Shown one piece after another: positions 26,600-34,326 of a stretch of 64,000 nt of DNA (position 1 is its first letter; each line of letters starts with the position of its first letter). Origin of the DNA: Paenimyroides aestuarii (GTDB taxonomy: Bacteria > Bacteroidota > Bacteroidia > Flavobacteriales > Flavobacteriaceae). The DNA is taken from assembly GCF_024628805.1 (NCBI RefSeq), contig NZ_CP102382.1:930001-994000 (forward strand), given 5' to 3'. Under the pieces are notes generated by a model, which saw only the letters and a list, made by a program, of their open reading frames with translations, did no database searches and was not told the DNA's origin. Made by a program: the position numbers and the translations under genes.

Positions 26600-27105
26600 C
26601 TTTTCACACTTTAAAATTGAACAATCGTTTCAACTTAAAAAATCGAAGTATGAATAAGTGTTTAATTATCAACTGTTCTTATAAACATTTAGGTACAAAA
26701 AACCTTTATCTGTACGTTAAAGCTGTTTACTTTTAATTAATCATTATCCATACATAAGTATTTTTTATGACAAGCTTTGTGAATGATTCCGTTGAAATTC
26801 GCAAAAGCTTCTGTAAAATGGATACAATTATATTGTTTAGTGTTTTTCTTATGTTTGTAACCATTCAATACTTTAAGCAAATGTAGGAAGAGTCTTTAAA
26901 AGTCTTTGTAGTACCATAAACGTGTTAGTTGTAGAACTTGTTCTACAAGTGAATCATATAAATAACTACTTTGCAGATAGCTTAAATATGGTATTCGCAT
27001 AAAATTATAGATGTATTTGCATTCTGGTAAGAAGGTAAGTATTGCTTAACAAATGTTTTTATGAAGACATGTTGGGCAGCTTTCTTTATATAATATGGTA
27101 GAAAA
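26600..27105. other. Non-coding gap between the response regulator and the sigma factor
   Basis: This 506-bp AT-rich stretch has no convincing gene on either strand. It holds a near-perfect 20-bp palindrome at 26929-26948 and an imperfect 12-bp hairpin at 26772-26810 (AAGCTTTGtGAA against TTCgCAAAaGCTT). The length is unusual for this gene-dense window and suggests a long leader or regulatory region for the response regulator gene. Confidence 0.5.
26929..26948. promoter_or_regulatory. Palindromic operator candidate
   Basis: TTGTAGAAC (26929-26937) and GTTCTACAA (26940-26948) are perfect 9-bp arms around tt. The shape suits a dimeric DNA-binding protein. It is 330 bp upstream of the response regulator start and 158 bp past the stop of the sigma-factor gene. 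The arms are not followed by a T-run on either strand. Confidence 0.45.
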
Positions 27106-27684
27106 TTATTTATGCAGATCTAAAACTTTTTGTTTTGCACGCGATAAACGCATTTTTACTGCACTTAGTTTCACATTTAAAATTTCTGAGATTTCTTTAA
27201 TTGACAAATCTTCTTGATACTTCATGATAAGGATCATTTTATCTGTAGGCGGAATGGTATTTAAAATTTGCTGCAATTGCGTATAAGAAATTTCAAAAAG
27301 ATCATATTGATTAAGCTCTTCATTGGTAGTATCTTCCTCGGTTTCTTCTACTAAATATTCATCGGAGAAATAAAATTTCTGCTTTTTGTTTTTATTGACA
27401 TAATTAACACAGGTATTAAAAGTGATCGCATACAACCAAGTAGAAAACTTTGATTTTCCCTTAAAATCAGTTAGTTTAAGAAATATCTTAATAAATATAT
27501 CATGTGTGAGATCTTTTGCTTCTTCTTCATTATCAACAAAAGCATAACATTTATTATATACAAATTGGGCATACCTATCGTATAAAATTCCAAAATAGGA
27601 ATAGTGATTAAATTTTGTTATCAATGCTACTATTTCTTGATCGGACAATGTTACTTTATTATCTATTCTTTTCTTCATCAACAC
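27106..27684 (-). CDS. ECF-type RNA polymerase sigma factor, 192 aa
   Basis: The region-2 signature is clear (about residues 24-95: YFGILYDRYAQFVYNKCYAF, EEEAKDLTHDIFIKIFLKL, FKGKSKFSTWLYAITFNTCV). Region 4 follows (about 140-190: LNTIPPTDKMILIMKYQEDL, SIKEISEILNVKLSAVKMRL). An alternative start two codons in (MKKRIDNK, 27678) is equally good. There is no adjacent anti-sigma gene or FecR-type partner. In Porphyromonas an ECF factor (SigP) with PorX/PorY controls T9SS genes. A similar role here is possible given the neighbours, but it is conjecture. Upstream is a 560-bp gap. Confidence 0.9.
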   Translation of the reverse strand: MLMKKRIDNKVTLSDQEIVALITKFNHYSYFGILYDRYAQFVYNKCYAFVDNEEEAKDLTHDIFIKIFLKLTDFKGKSKFSTWLYAITFNTCVNYVNKNKKQKFYFSDEYLVEETEEDTTNEELNQYDLFEISYTQLQQILNTIPPTDKMILIMKYQEDLSIKEISEILNVKLSAVKMRLSRAKQKVLDLHK

Positions 27685-28059
27685 ATATTAAGGGGTAAAT
27701 TTACTATTTTACAGATAACAACCAAATAATGTACAACTAAATAGTACATTCTAATAATTTTTTAATCTCCGTACCCTGTTTTATAAAAACCTTTTCAGAT
27801 ACTACACAACTTTTTCCATCATTTCCTTTTTATTGAATCAGCTTTTCATGTGTATTTTTTTCAAAGTACAACATTTTTAGTTTCTTGGATGAAAATTAAT
27901 AAATGATTAACTATGATTCAATGACAAATTTTTGCTCATTTTTCATTTCAAGCTAAAAAAACAACAATTTTAAGCTGTTGAAATTCAATGTTTTAAACAT
28001 CGCCATATGGCAACCAATAATTTTATTTGCTTTTTTTTTGAAAAAAAACCCATAAAAGT

Positions 28060-28089
28060 TTTGTGGTATTAAATTTATTCGTAAATTTG
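28060..28089 (+). promoter_or_regulatory. Bacteroidota-type promoter on the plus strand
   Basis: TTTG at 28060-28063 and TAAATTTG at 28082-28089 are separated by 18 nt, matching the TTTG / TAnnTTTG consensus. Transcription should start near 28094-28097 and run into the terminator at 28118-28155 about 25 nt later. Confidence 0.6.
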
Positions 28090-28094
28090 GATTT

Positions 28095-28155
28095 CATAAG
28101 TGTTTTTTTTGGTTATTAAGAGGTTGCTAGTGTTCGCACTACAACCTCTTTTTTT
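28095..28155 (+). ncRNA. Candidate ~60-nt small RNA or attenuated leader
   Basis: The predicted transcript from the promoter at 28060-28089 would be about 60 nt and ends at a very stable hairpin with a TTCG tetraloop and a T-run. There is no start codon with a useful frame inside it. It may be a stand-alone small RNA. It may also be an attenuated leader for the operon starting at 28245, which would need readthrough. Expression is inferred from the two flanking signals only. Confidence 0.4.
28118..28155 (+). terminator. Strong terminator with UUCG loop
   Basis: AAGAGGTTG (28118-28126), one bulged c, TAGTG (28128-28132), loop ttcg, CACTA (28137-28141) and CAACCTCTT (28142-28150) give 14 base pairs. 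The run continues as T to 28155. Confidence 0.85.
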
Positions 28156-28244
28156 ATTCACTCTGCCCCATATTGAAACGCTTGGAATGTTTGATAAATT
28201 GAATTAATTACAGAAATTTGTAATACAACAAAACAACATATACT

Positions 28245-28562
28245 ATGGAAATTAATTCAAATGCATCAAAAGTAATTACTTTAGAAGAAGCTATTGCTTT
28301 TACACATGCCTATCAAACCCTTTACCCTAAAGAAATTAAAGCTTATTTTGCCGGCAGCAACAAAATTGAGAGTATCCTAGCGCAAGAAAATTGCATAGGA
28401 ATCCGAATTTACAATGGCTACAACACCGCAGAAAGCACGCCTAACTTGGTGTTGGTTGGAGTGAATGTATTAGGAGAAGATATGACAAACGGGATTATTT
28501 TAGAAAATCTTGTGCCGTGTCCTCAACATTGTTCATCAACAAGTGTGTTACTTAAACCTTAA
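28245..28562 (+). CDS. Conserved-looking protein of unknown function, 105 aa
   Basis: This is a small soluble protein without signal peptide or membrane helix. The sequence begins MEINSNASKVITLEEAIAFT and includes KEIKAYFAGSNKIESILAQE, GIRIYNGYNTAESTPNLVLV and NVLGEDMTNGIILENLVPCP, with Cys residues in the last 15 residues (CPQHCSST). I do not recognise the family. It is followed after 3 bp by the seven-helix membrane protein and then by an overlapping kinase/response regulator pair, so these four genes form one operon. It might feed a signal into that system; this is inferred from position only. Confidence 0.65.
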   Translation: MEINSNASKVITLEEAIAFTHAYQTLYPKEIKAYFAGSNKIESILAQENCIGIRIYNGYNTAESTPNLVLVGVNVLGEDMTNGIILENLVPCPQHCSSTSVLLKP

Positions 28563-28565
28563 TTT

Positions 28566-29204
28566 GTGATTGCATTATTATACATCACACTTTTTAGTGG
28601 AATACTCCCAGCAACCGTTTTGATTATAAAAAAAACCAAAGGGACTTTTGTTTTTACAAATGCAATTGTTCCTTTTGCTGTTTTAACTGCTTTTGCCAGC
28701 TTATATGAATTTCTATTTTCACTTGTTTTAAAGATAGATACTACGTACTGGTTTCAGGCATACGCTTTGTTGGAAATGGGCTGTATTGTATATTTCTTTA
28801 CAAAAGTTTTCAAGGGGCGTTATAAAATACTATCACTTGTGATGCTTTTTTTATTTATAGGGTTTTACCTTATTTCTTTTAAAATAGCTCATGAGAATGG
28901 TAAACTTGTGGCAAATGCCTTAAACAAAACCATTGTGACTTTTTACACGGTTACTTTTACCCTGCTATGGTTAACACAGTTCATTAAAAGCGATAAAAAA
29001 ATTCCTTTAAAAACAAATCCTATTTTCTACTTTGTTTCTGGTTTTGTCATTTATTACTGCACTACCCTGCTTTTGTTTTTGGCAAGCAATTATCTATATA
29101 CTAATAATATTTTCTTTTACGAATATTGGGTAATTAACATTATTGCTACATTCGTATTACGAATTCTTTTAACGGTAGGAATATGCAAAATACAGCAGAA
29201 GTAG
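28566..29204 (+). CDS. Seven-helix membrane protein, 212 aa, likely kinase partner
   Basis: The frame starts with GTG at 28566, three bases after the preceding stop; no better ATG exists near the first membrane segment. Seven hydrophobic segments are visible at about residues 2-20, 28-50, 55-75, 80-102, 115-137, 147-170 and 182-205, with little between them. The gene overlaps the start of the histidine kinase at 29183 by 22 bp, which suggests translational coupling. Because that kinase has no sensor domain of its own, this protein is a good candidate for the sensing subunit. No known ligand-binding motif is seen, and it is not a recognisable transporter. Confidence 0.7.
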   Translation: MIALLYITLFSGILPATVLIIKKTKGTFVFTNAIVPFAVLTAFASLYEFLFSLVLKIDTTYWFQAYALLEMGCIVYFFTKVFKGRYKILSLVMLFLFIGFYLISFKIAHENGKLVANALNKTIVTFYTVTFTLLWLTQFIKSDKKIPLKTNPIFYFVSGFVIYYCTTLLLFLASNYLYTNNIFFYEYWVINIIATFVLRILLTVGICKIQQK

Positions 29205-29971
29205 AGCTTTTTTTATGGATTGGCACTTCGGTGATGGCTTTTCTAGCAATTGGCGTTATATTATTGGCTGTTCTACATCAGGCAAAAGTGGAACGTTTGA
29301 AGCGAAAAGAGTCTGAAAATTTATTGAAAGCATCTTTATTATCCGAAAAAAAGGAACGTCAACGTATTGCCTCGGATCTTCATGATGGTATTAGTGGGGA
29401 TTTAAGTGCTTTACAGAATTATATCAATCTGTTAAGAAAACAAGAGAAAGATTTGTCTAAAATAGATTTGTTTGATGACATTTTGGTTCTCATAAAACAG
29501 TCCACAATGAATCTTAAAAATATAAGTTACAGCCTTATGCCTCCTACGATTGAAAGTCATGGGATTGTTACTACTTTGCAAAACCATTTTGAACGAATGG
29601 GGAAATTGCATAATATTACGTTTACAGAAGCCTATACTATTGATTCCCGCAACATACCCTCGGCGGTGAGTTATGAATTATACCGGATCATTCAGGAATT
29701 GACCAACAATGCTGTGAAACACGGAAAAGCAAATAACATTGATGTACAGATGTTTTTAAAAAACGAGGAAGTGTATGTTGTAATGAATGATAACGGCAGC
29801 CCTTTTGATTTTTACAGTCATGTAAAGCATTCTAAAGGAATGGGGCTTAAAAATATTCTTTTACGCGTACAGCAGATAAACGCAGAGCTAGAATGCACGC
29901 CTAAACAGATGGGCAACACTACTCAAATAAAATTTAAAACAAATAACTATGTTGAAGATAGCTATAACTGA
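29183..29971 (+). CDS. NarL-type sensor histidine kinase, 262 aa
   Basis: One membrane helix (about residues 10-31) precedes a HisKA_3 box with His67 in RIASDLHDGISGDLSALQNY. The HATPase_c domain has QELTNNAVKHGKANNI, MNDNGSPFDF and KGMGLKNILLRVQQIN. It overlaps the membrane-protein gene upstream by 22 bp and the response-regulator gene downstream by 23 bp, so stoichiometric expression is likely. It should autophosphorylate on His67 and pass the phosphate to Asp54 of the next protein. The signal is unknown. It is similar in size and type to the kinase at 25186-25935, but it is read in the opposite direction. Confidence 0.9.
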   Translation: MQNTAEVELFLWIGTSVMAFLAIGVILLAVLHQAKVERLKRKESENLLKASLLSEKKERQRIASDLHDGISGDLSALQNYINLLRKQEKDLSKIDLFDDILVLIKQSTMNLKNISYSLMPPTIESHGIVTTLQNHFERMGKLHNITFTEAYTIDSRNIPSAVSYELYRIIQELTNNAVKHGKANNIDVQMFLKNEEVYVVMNDNGSPFDFYSHVKHSKGMGLKNILLRVQQINAELECTPKQMGNTTQIKFKTNNYVEDSYN

Positions 29972-30602
29972 TGACCATACTTTATTTAGAAAAAGTTTGG
30001 CAATGCTTATAAACAGTTTTGAGGGGATGCAAGTTGTTTTTGATGCAGCAAACGGCATAGAGTTATTAGATACCATCAAAAATCATGAGGTTGATATTCT
30101 ATTGTTAGATTTACAAATGCCTAAAATGGATGGTTTTGAAACTTGTAAAATTTTAAAAGCACAATATCCTTCGATAAAAATTATGATATTAAGCCATTTA
30201 AATCACGAAACAGCAATTGAACGGGTTTTAGATTTAGGAATAGCAGGATATTTTACAAAAAATATTTCATCTTTAGAACTTGAAGATGCCCTGTGGGATT
30301 TAACTCACGATGGATTTTATTTTGAAAACAACTTACGTTTGGTAATCAATAAATTATTAGCCCACGATCGAAAACAGAAACCAAACCATACGGATCAACT
30401 TTTTAGTGATAGAGAAATTGAAATTATAAAATGGACCGCCGAAGGACTTAAAGCGAAGGAAATTGCCGATAGATTATATATAAGCCCAAAAACCGTGAAT
30501 AGCCACAAGCAAAATATTCAGAATAAATATAGTTTTGACAGTATGATGAGTGCGATACTTTATTGCATTAAAAATAAAATCATCACAATCAACACCTTAT
30601 AG
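29949..30602 (+). CDS. NarL/FixJ-family response regulator, 217 aa
   Basis: The receiver domain shows Asp8-Asp9 (ITDDHTLF), acceptor Asp54 (LLLDLQMPKMDG), the Ser position (MILSHL) and Lys104 (YFTKNIS). The C-terminal HTH is of LuxR type (FSDREIEIIKWTAEGLKAKE, IADRLYISPKTVNSHKQNIQ). The gene overlaps the kinase by 23 bp and ends the four-gene operon 28245-30602. The SHLNHE segment after the receiver Ser is typical of many flavobacterial members. Target genes are unknown; module B starts about 800 bp further on and in the opposite orientation. Confidence 0.92.
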   Translation: MLKIAITDDHTLFRKSLAMLINSFEGMQVVFDAANGIELLDTIKNHEVDILLLDLQMPKMDGFETCKILKAQYPSIKIMILSHLNHETAIERVLDLGIAGYFTKNISSLELEDALWDLTHDGFYFENNLRLVINKLLAHDRKQKPNHTDQLFSDREIEIIKWTAEGLKAKEIADRLYISPKTVNSHKQNIQNKYSFDSMMSAILYCIKNKIITINTL

Positions 30603-30777
30603 CACTTTATGGCTTTAAGAACTTTTATAGAGTACCTAAAAACAAAACTTACAATTGAATAAAAATAGGTATTTTACCTATTGCTGTAACTAGTTCTTCT
30701 TTATAATTTAGCACGTATGAAATGTCAGCAAAAAAAACTAAAATTCGTATAAAGAAAAACACCAATGATTTTAAAGG

Positions 30778-30804
30778 GCTGTCAATTTATTTGACAGCTT
30801 TTTT
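30778..30804 (+). terminator. Rho-independent terminator
   Basis: GCTGTCAA (30778-30785) pairs with TTGACAGC (30791-30798) around tttat and is followed by six T. It ends the kinase/regulator operon, or acts as an attenuator for the gene that starts 19 bp later at 30823. Confidence 0.8.
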
Positions 30805-30822
30805 ATTTTAAAAAAATATACT

Positions 30823-31263
30823 ATGAAGCCAATACCTCACACGCGCTATGAATTTATTGGGAATCACTTAAATTTTTTTTATAATAAAACACAAGAAAGC
30901 ATTAAAGGTTCGATTCCCTCTACTAAAAGTTATACGGTAGATTTACAGCTACTGATAAAAAAATTTGACGCCCATACCCTTCATAAAATAAGATTAATTG
31001 GAATAATAAGCAATTCAAAAAAAAGAAATACGCAATTAATTGCTTTAAAAAACCAGTTGGAACAACTATTCACAACCTTACAGTTCATACAGCTATCATA
31101 CCTGCAATTTGCCGAAAACAGATTTCCTAAAAAAAATACGCCATTACACTTTCAATATTCTTCCCAAGAAAAACAAAACCACAGTCTTGAGAATTATCTT
31201 CTACTAGTTGTTAATTGCTATTACGCCGAACTTCTTTCAAAAAAGCTATCAAATCTATCATAA
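30823..31263 (+). CDS. Hypothetical protein, 146 aa
   Basis: The product is a basic, largely helical soluble protein with no signal peptide. It contains TRYEFIGNHLNFFYNKTQES, VDLQLLIKKFDAHTLHKIRL, KNQLEQLFTTLQFIQLSYLQ and NYLLLVVNCYYAELLSKKLS. I do not recognise a family and see no nucleic-acid-binding motif. It lies alone between two terminators (30778-30804 and 31262-31291), so it appears to be transcribed separately. The 218 bp upstream holds a small in-frame peptide (MKCQQKKLKFV, 30717-30752) just before the terminator, which is probably chance. Confidence 0.6.
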   Translation: MKPIPHTRYEFIGNHLNFFYNKTQESIKGSIPSTKSYTVDLQLLIKKFDAHTLHKIRLIGIISNSKKRNTQLIALKNQLEQLFTTLQFIQLSYLQFAENRFPKKNTPLHFQYSSQEKQNHSLENYLLLVVNCYYAELLSKKLSNLS

Positions 31264-31291
31264 AAAAAGCCCTTTATTCAGGACTTTTTTT
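31262..31291. terminator. Bidirectional terminator between convergent genes
   Basis: AAAAAAAG, a mismatch and CCT (31262-31273) pair with AGG, a mismatch and CTTTTTTT (31280-31291). The A-run and T-run make it usable for the gene at 30823 on the plus strand and for module B on the minus strand. Confidence 0.65.
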
Positions 31292-31415
31292 ACTTTTTAT
31301 TTTATGATTTTGCTTCATCAGTGCTATTTTTTTCATCACTTTTTTTTTAATGCACGGAGGAAGATCTTTTTGCGAATAAAGATTTACTTTTTTTAAATGA
31401 TTCATAAACAGTTTG

Positions 31416-33383
31416 TTATAATTCTAAAACAATAAACTCTGATCTCCGGTTTTCTTCGTGTTCCGTATCTGAACATTTTGCACCATTGATACATGTATTT
31501 ATTAACTGCGTTTCGCCGAAGCCTTTGTAGGTGATTCTTGTTACATCTATTCCTTGCGCAACAATCCATTCTGCTGTTGATTTTGCTCTGCGTTGAGATA
31601 ATTTCAAATTGTAATCATCGGACCCGCGACTATCTGTGTGTGAACGTATATCAATTTTCATACGCGGATAATCTTTCAACACCTCAACCACTTTGGCTAA
31701 TTCTAAAGCAGCATCAGGTCTGATATGGTCTTTATCATAATCGAAATAAATAGGATTCAGTTTCAACACCTTAAACAAGTCGTCGTTCTTTTTAACTTCC
31801 ACTTTTTTCTGTTCCAATGCAATTGTTCGTTCACTTACTCCAGATTCAGAATCTAAAATCACCGTTTCTTCTTTTGTAATGTATCCTTCTTTGGAAATTT
31901 TTACATGATATGTTGCACCGCATTCATATTCAGTATTAAAACGGTAGCCATTGTTGACGTATTTGTTTGCTGTTCCTAACTCTTTATAAAGTTTATCGTA
32001 AAGGGTGAGCGATGCATCGGTAACAATATTGTTTGTTTTAGCGTCTAAAACTGTAACAAGCAGTTCCTGAGCACAACCTAACTTTAATGCTCTGGTTTCA
32101 ACAAAACTATAGATATCATCGCCGCCATGACCGCCCGTTCTGTTTGATGAGAAAAAACCTTTTTTGGTTTTGTAATCGATATAATAAGCAAAATCATCGG
32201 TATTAGAGTTTATGGGTTCTCCAATGTTCTGCACTTCGTAAAAACCACCATCTTCTTTAACTTTTACTGCATATACATCCAAACCACCCAATCCAATTCT
32301 ACCGTCGCTTGAAAAATACAATTCATCATTGCTGTTTATGTAAGGAAATGTTTCTCTTGCTTCTGTATTAATTGCCGGACCAAGATTTTGAGGCACACCA
32401 TATCCATTGCCATTGATGGTTACTTTCCACAAATCAGAATTTCCGAAACCACCTGGGCGATCGCTGGCAAAATAAAGTATGCTTTCATCCTTATTCAAGG
32501 TTGGGTGTGCTGTATTGAAATCATTTCCATTAAAAGGCAGTTCTTGAATATTGTTCCACCTACCGTTTTGCAATTCTGCTCGATAAATTTTCAATTTTGT
32601 ATTTTTCTCGGCATCATAACCCCGAATACCTTCCAACATATTATTTCTAGTAAAATACATTGTTTGCCCATCTGCTGTTAAAACTGCCGACGATTCATTG
32701 AACTTACTTTTAATGTCGCCTTTTAATTTTTTAATTTTCGATTTTTTGCTGATGGTATCATTCGGTAACTGATAGTCATACAAATTGGTAAATGCACCAC
32801 CTGTCCATGTATGGATTTTTTTTGAAAAACTGCCGGTATCGCGTGCACTTGTAAAGTAAAGTTTTTCATGGTGTACATAGCTGCCAAAATCGGCGAATTG
32901 GGTATTTATAGGTAGGTTTTCTATATTGCGATAACGTCCTGAGTTTTCTAGAATCTGTTTTTTAAGTTCTTTTTCATTCTTGCGAACTAGCGCAATCTGT
33001 GACTGAGATCCTGTTTTAGCTGCAAATTGATCGTAATAATGCTTGGCCTCGCCATTTTTTCCTACATGCTGTAATGTTTGTGCATATCGGTAGTATACTT
33101 CAGAAGCTATGTCTTCCGATTCAAATTCCGTGAATAAACGCTCGTAAAACGGTTGTGCTTCGGCATATTTTGCATTGAAGTAGTATGTGTTGGCTAACTT
33201 TTCTAAGATATCCTGAGTTACATATCCTTTTTTTACGATTTTTCCGTAAATATGCATAGCGTCTGCGTAAGCCCAGTTTTCATACTCTTTGTTAGATTGC
33301 TTTAACCCTGCTTGTGCTTTTGCTGTGGTATTCCCTAAAAAAAACAATGATGCTAGGGCCAATAGTGATAATCCTTTTTTCAT
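31416..33383 (-). CDS. PorE-like TPR-PD40-CRD-OmpA protein, 655 aa (module B)
   Basis: It has the same layout as the module A protein: signal peptide to AKAQ (about 24), TPR-like helices (GYVTQDILEKLANTYYFNAK), PD40 propeller (ILYFASDRPGGFGNSDLW, LYFSSDGRIGLGGLDVYAVK, GFFSSNRTGGHGGDDIYSF), regulatory-like beta domain and OmpA domain from 543. Asp584 and Arg599 keep the peptidoglycan-binding pair. It differs from modules A and C at many positions throughout, and its codons look more AT-rich in the compared stretches. It is therefore an older or separately acquired paralogue. It lies 11 bp after the PorP-like gene and is the last gene of module B. Confidence 0.9.
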   Translation of the reverse strand: MKKGLSLLALASLFFLGNTTAKAQAGLKQSNKEYENWAYADAMHIYGKIVKKGYVTQDILEKLANTYYFNAKYAEAQPFYERLFTEFESEDIASEVYYRYAQTLQHVGKNGEAKHYYDQFAAKTGSQSQIALVRKNEKELKKQILENSGRYRNIENLPINTQFADFGSYVHHEKLYFTSARDTGSFSKKIHTWTGGAFTNLYDYQLPNDTISKKSKIKKLKGDIKSKFNESSAVLTADGQTMYFTRNNMLEGIRGYDAEKNTKLKIYRAELQNGRWNNIQELPFNGNDFNTAHPTLNKDESILYFASDRPGGFGNSDLWKVTINGNGYGVPQNLGPAINTEARETFPYINSNDELYFSSDGRIGLGGLDVYAVKVKEDGGFYEVQNIGEPINSNTDDFAYYIDYKTKKGFFSSNRTGGHGGDDIYSFVETRALKLGCAQELLVTVLDAKTNNIVTDASLTLYDKLYKELGTANKYVNNGYRFNTEYECGATYHVKISKEGYITKEETVILDSESGVSERTIALEQKKVEVKKNDDLFKVLKLNPIYFDYDKDHIRPDAALELAKVVEVLKDYPRMKIDIRSHTDSRGSDDYNLKLSQRRAKSTAEWIVAQGIDVTRITYKGFGETQLINTCINGAKCSDTEHEENRRSEFIVLEL

Positions 33384-33394
33384 GTGTGTAGATT

Positions 33395-34315
33395 TTAGAA
33401 GAAACGCGACGTGTTGATACGGCGATACTTGTTAAACAATTCAAATCTTAAGAAAACCTCATGCGATCCGTTGTTGTAATTCGCTAACTTAGTAGTTTCA
33501 CCATCATAGCTGTAACCTATAAACAAACCGTCGGTAGCTTGAAAACCTACCAAGCCGCTCCAAGCCGCATCCCAACGATAGGCTCCACCAATTGTAAATT
33601 TGTTACTAATTAAGAAATTGGCTGTGATATCTGCTTGTAAGGGTGCTCCGTTTGTTGCTTTAACCAAAAATGCCGGTTTAAGTTTAAGCATGGGATTCAA
33701 CTCAAAAACGTGTCCGCCAATGAAATAGTACGTCATTTTGGTCCGCATCGTACTTTGCATATTATCATCATAACGAGTTGTTTCTAAAAAATTGGGTACA
33801 GAAAGCCCTAAATAGCTTTTTTCATTATGCCAATAAACGCCGGCACCTATATTCGGTGTAAATTGTCCGCTGATATCGTTTTGAAAATTAGGGTCGTTCG
33901 GATTGTATGTCAATAACTTGGAATAAGCTACATTGAGCATATTACCTGATCCTTTAATACCGAATGAAAATTTACTACCGCGGCTGTTTAAATCAATCGT
34001 ATATGATAAATCTACACTTACCGTATTTTCGTCCATAATTCCTAATCCATCATTAATAAAACCTATTCCTAACCCCAACTTACTATCTCCTAAGGGCGTA
34101 TTTACAGAGAAGGCGTTTGTTTTTGGTGCACCTTCTAAACCCACCCATTGTGTGCGGTGCAAACCAAAAATACTTAACGAACCACGGCTGCCGGCATAAG
34201 CAGGATTAATGTTTACCGTGTTATACATATATTGCGTAAATTGTGGATCTTGTTGTGCGTTGGCAGAGAAGCTTACTAAAGCTAACAAAGCCCCTATGAT
34301 TTTTAATCTCTTCAT
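33395..34315 (-). CDS. PorP/SprF-family outer-membrane protein, 306 aa (module B)
   Basis: The signal peptide (MKRLKIIGALLALVSFSANA) resembles that of module A rather than that of module C. The hallmark QQDPQFTQYMYNTVNINPAY and AGSRGSLSIFGLHRTQWVGL follows, and the protein ends EVFLRFELFNKYRRINTSRFF. It should form a beta-barrel that works with the T9SS to present the CHU_C protein encoded 11 bp upstream (34327-35589). Its length equals that of the module A barrel, and the two align over their whole length without large gaps by eye. Confidence 0.92.
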   Translation of the reverse strand: MKRLKIIGALLALVSFSANAQQDPQFTQYMYNTVNINPAYAGSRGSLSIFGLHRTQWVGLEGAPKTNAFSVNTPLGDSKLGLGIGFINDGLGIMDENTVSVDLSYTIDLNSRGSKFSFGIKGSGNMLNVAYSKLLTYNPNDPNFQNDISGQFTPNIGAGVYWHNEKSYLGLSVPNFLETTRYDDNMQSTMRTKMTYYFIGGHVFELNPMLKLKPAFLVKATNGAPLQADITANFLISNKFTIGGAYRWDAAWSGLVGFQATDGLFIGYSYDGETTKLANYNNGSHEVFLRFELFNKYRRINTSRFF

Positions 34316-34326
34316 TGCTTTTTAGT

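Larger units (their letters stand above)
27685..28244. other. Non-coding gap holding a small-RNA candidate
   Basis: This 560-bp AT-rich stretch separates divergent genes. I see no protein gene. The right part holds a promoter and terminator pair at 28060-28155 on the plus strand. A short palindrome (ATGTTT/AAACAT) lies near 27988-28000. Nothing else stands out. Confidence 0.5.

Noticed and set aside
30717..30752. Short peptide MKCQQKKLKFV just before a terminator, considered as a leader peptide for attenuation
   Set aside because: It has no run of a regulatory amino acid, and no competing antiterminator hairpin can be drawn.
30904..30920. GGTTCGATTCC resembling a tRNA T-loop
   Set aside because: The flanking bases do not pair into a T-stem, no acceptor or anticodon stem can be built, and it lies inside the 146-residue coding gene.
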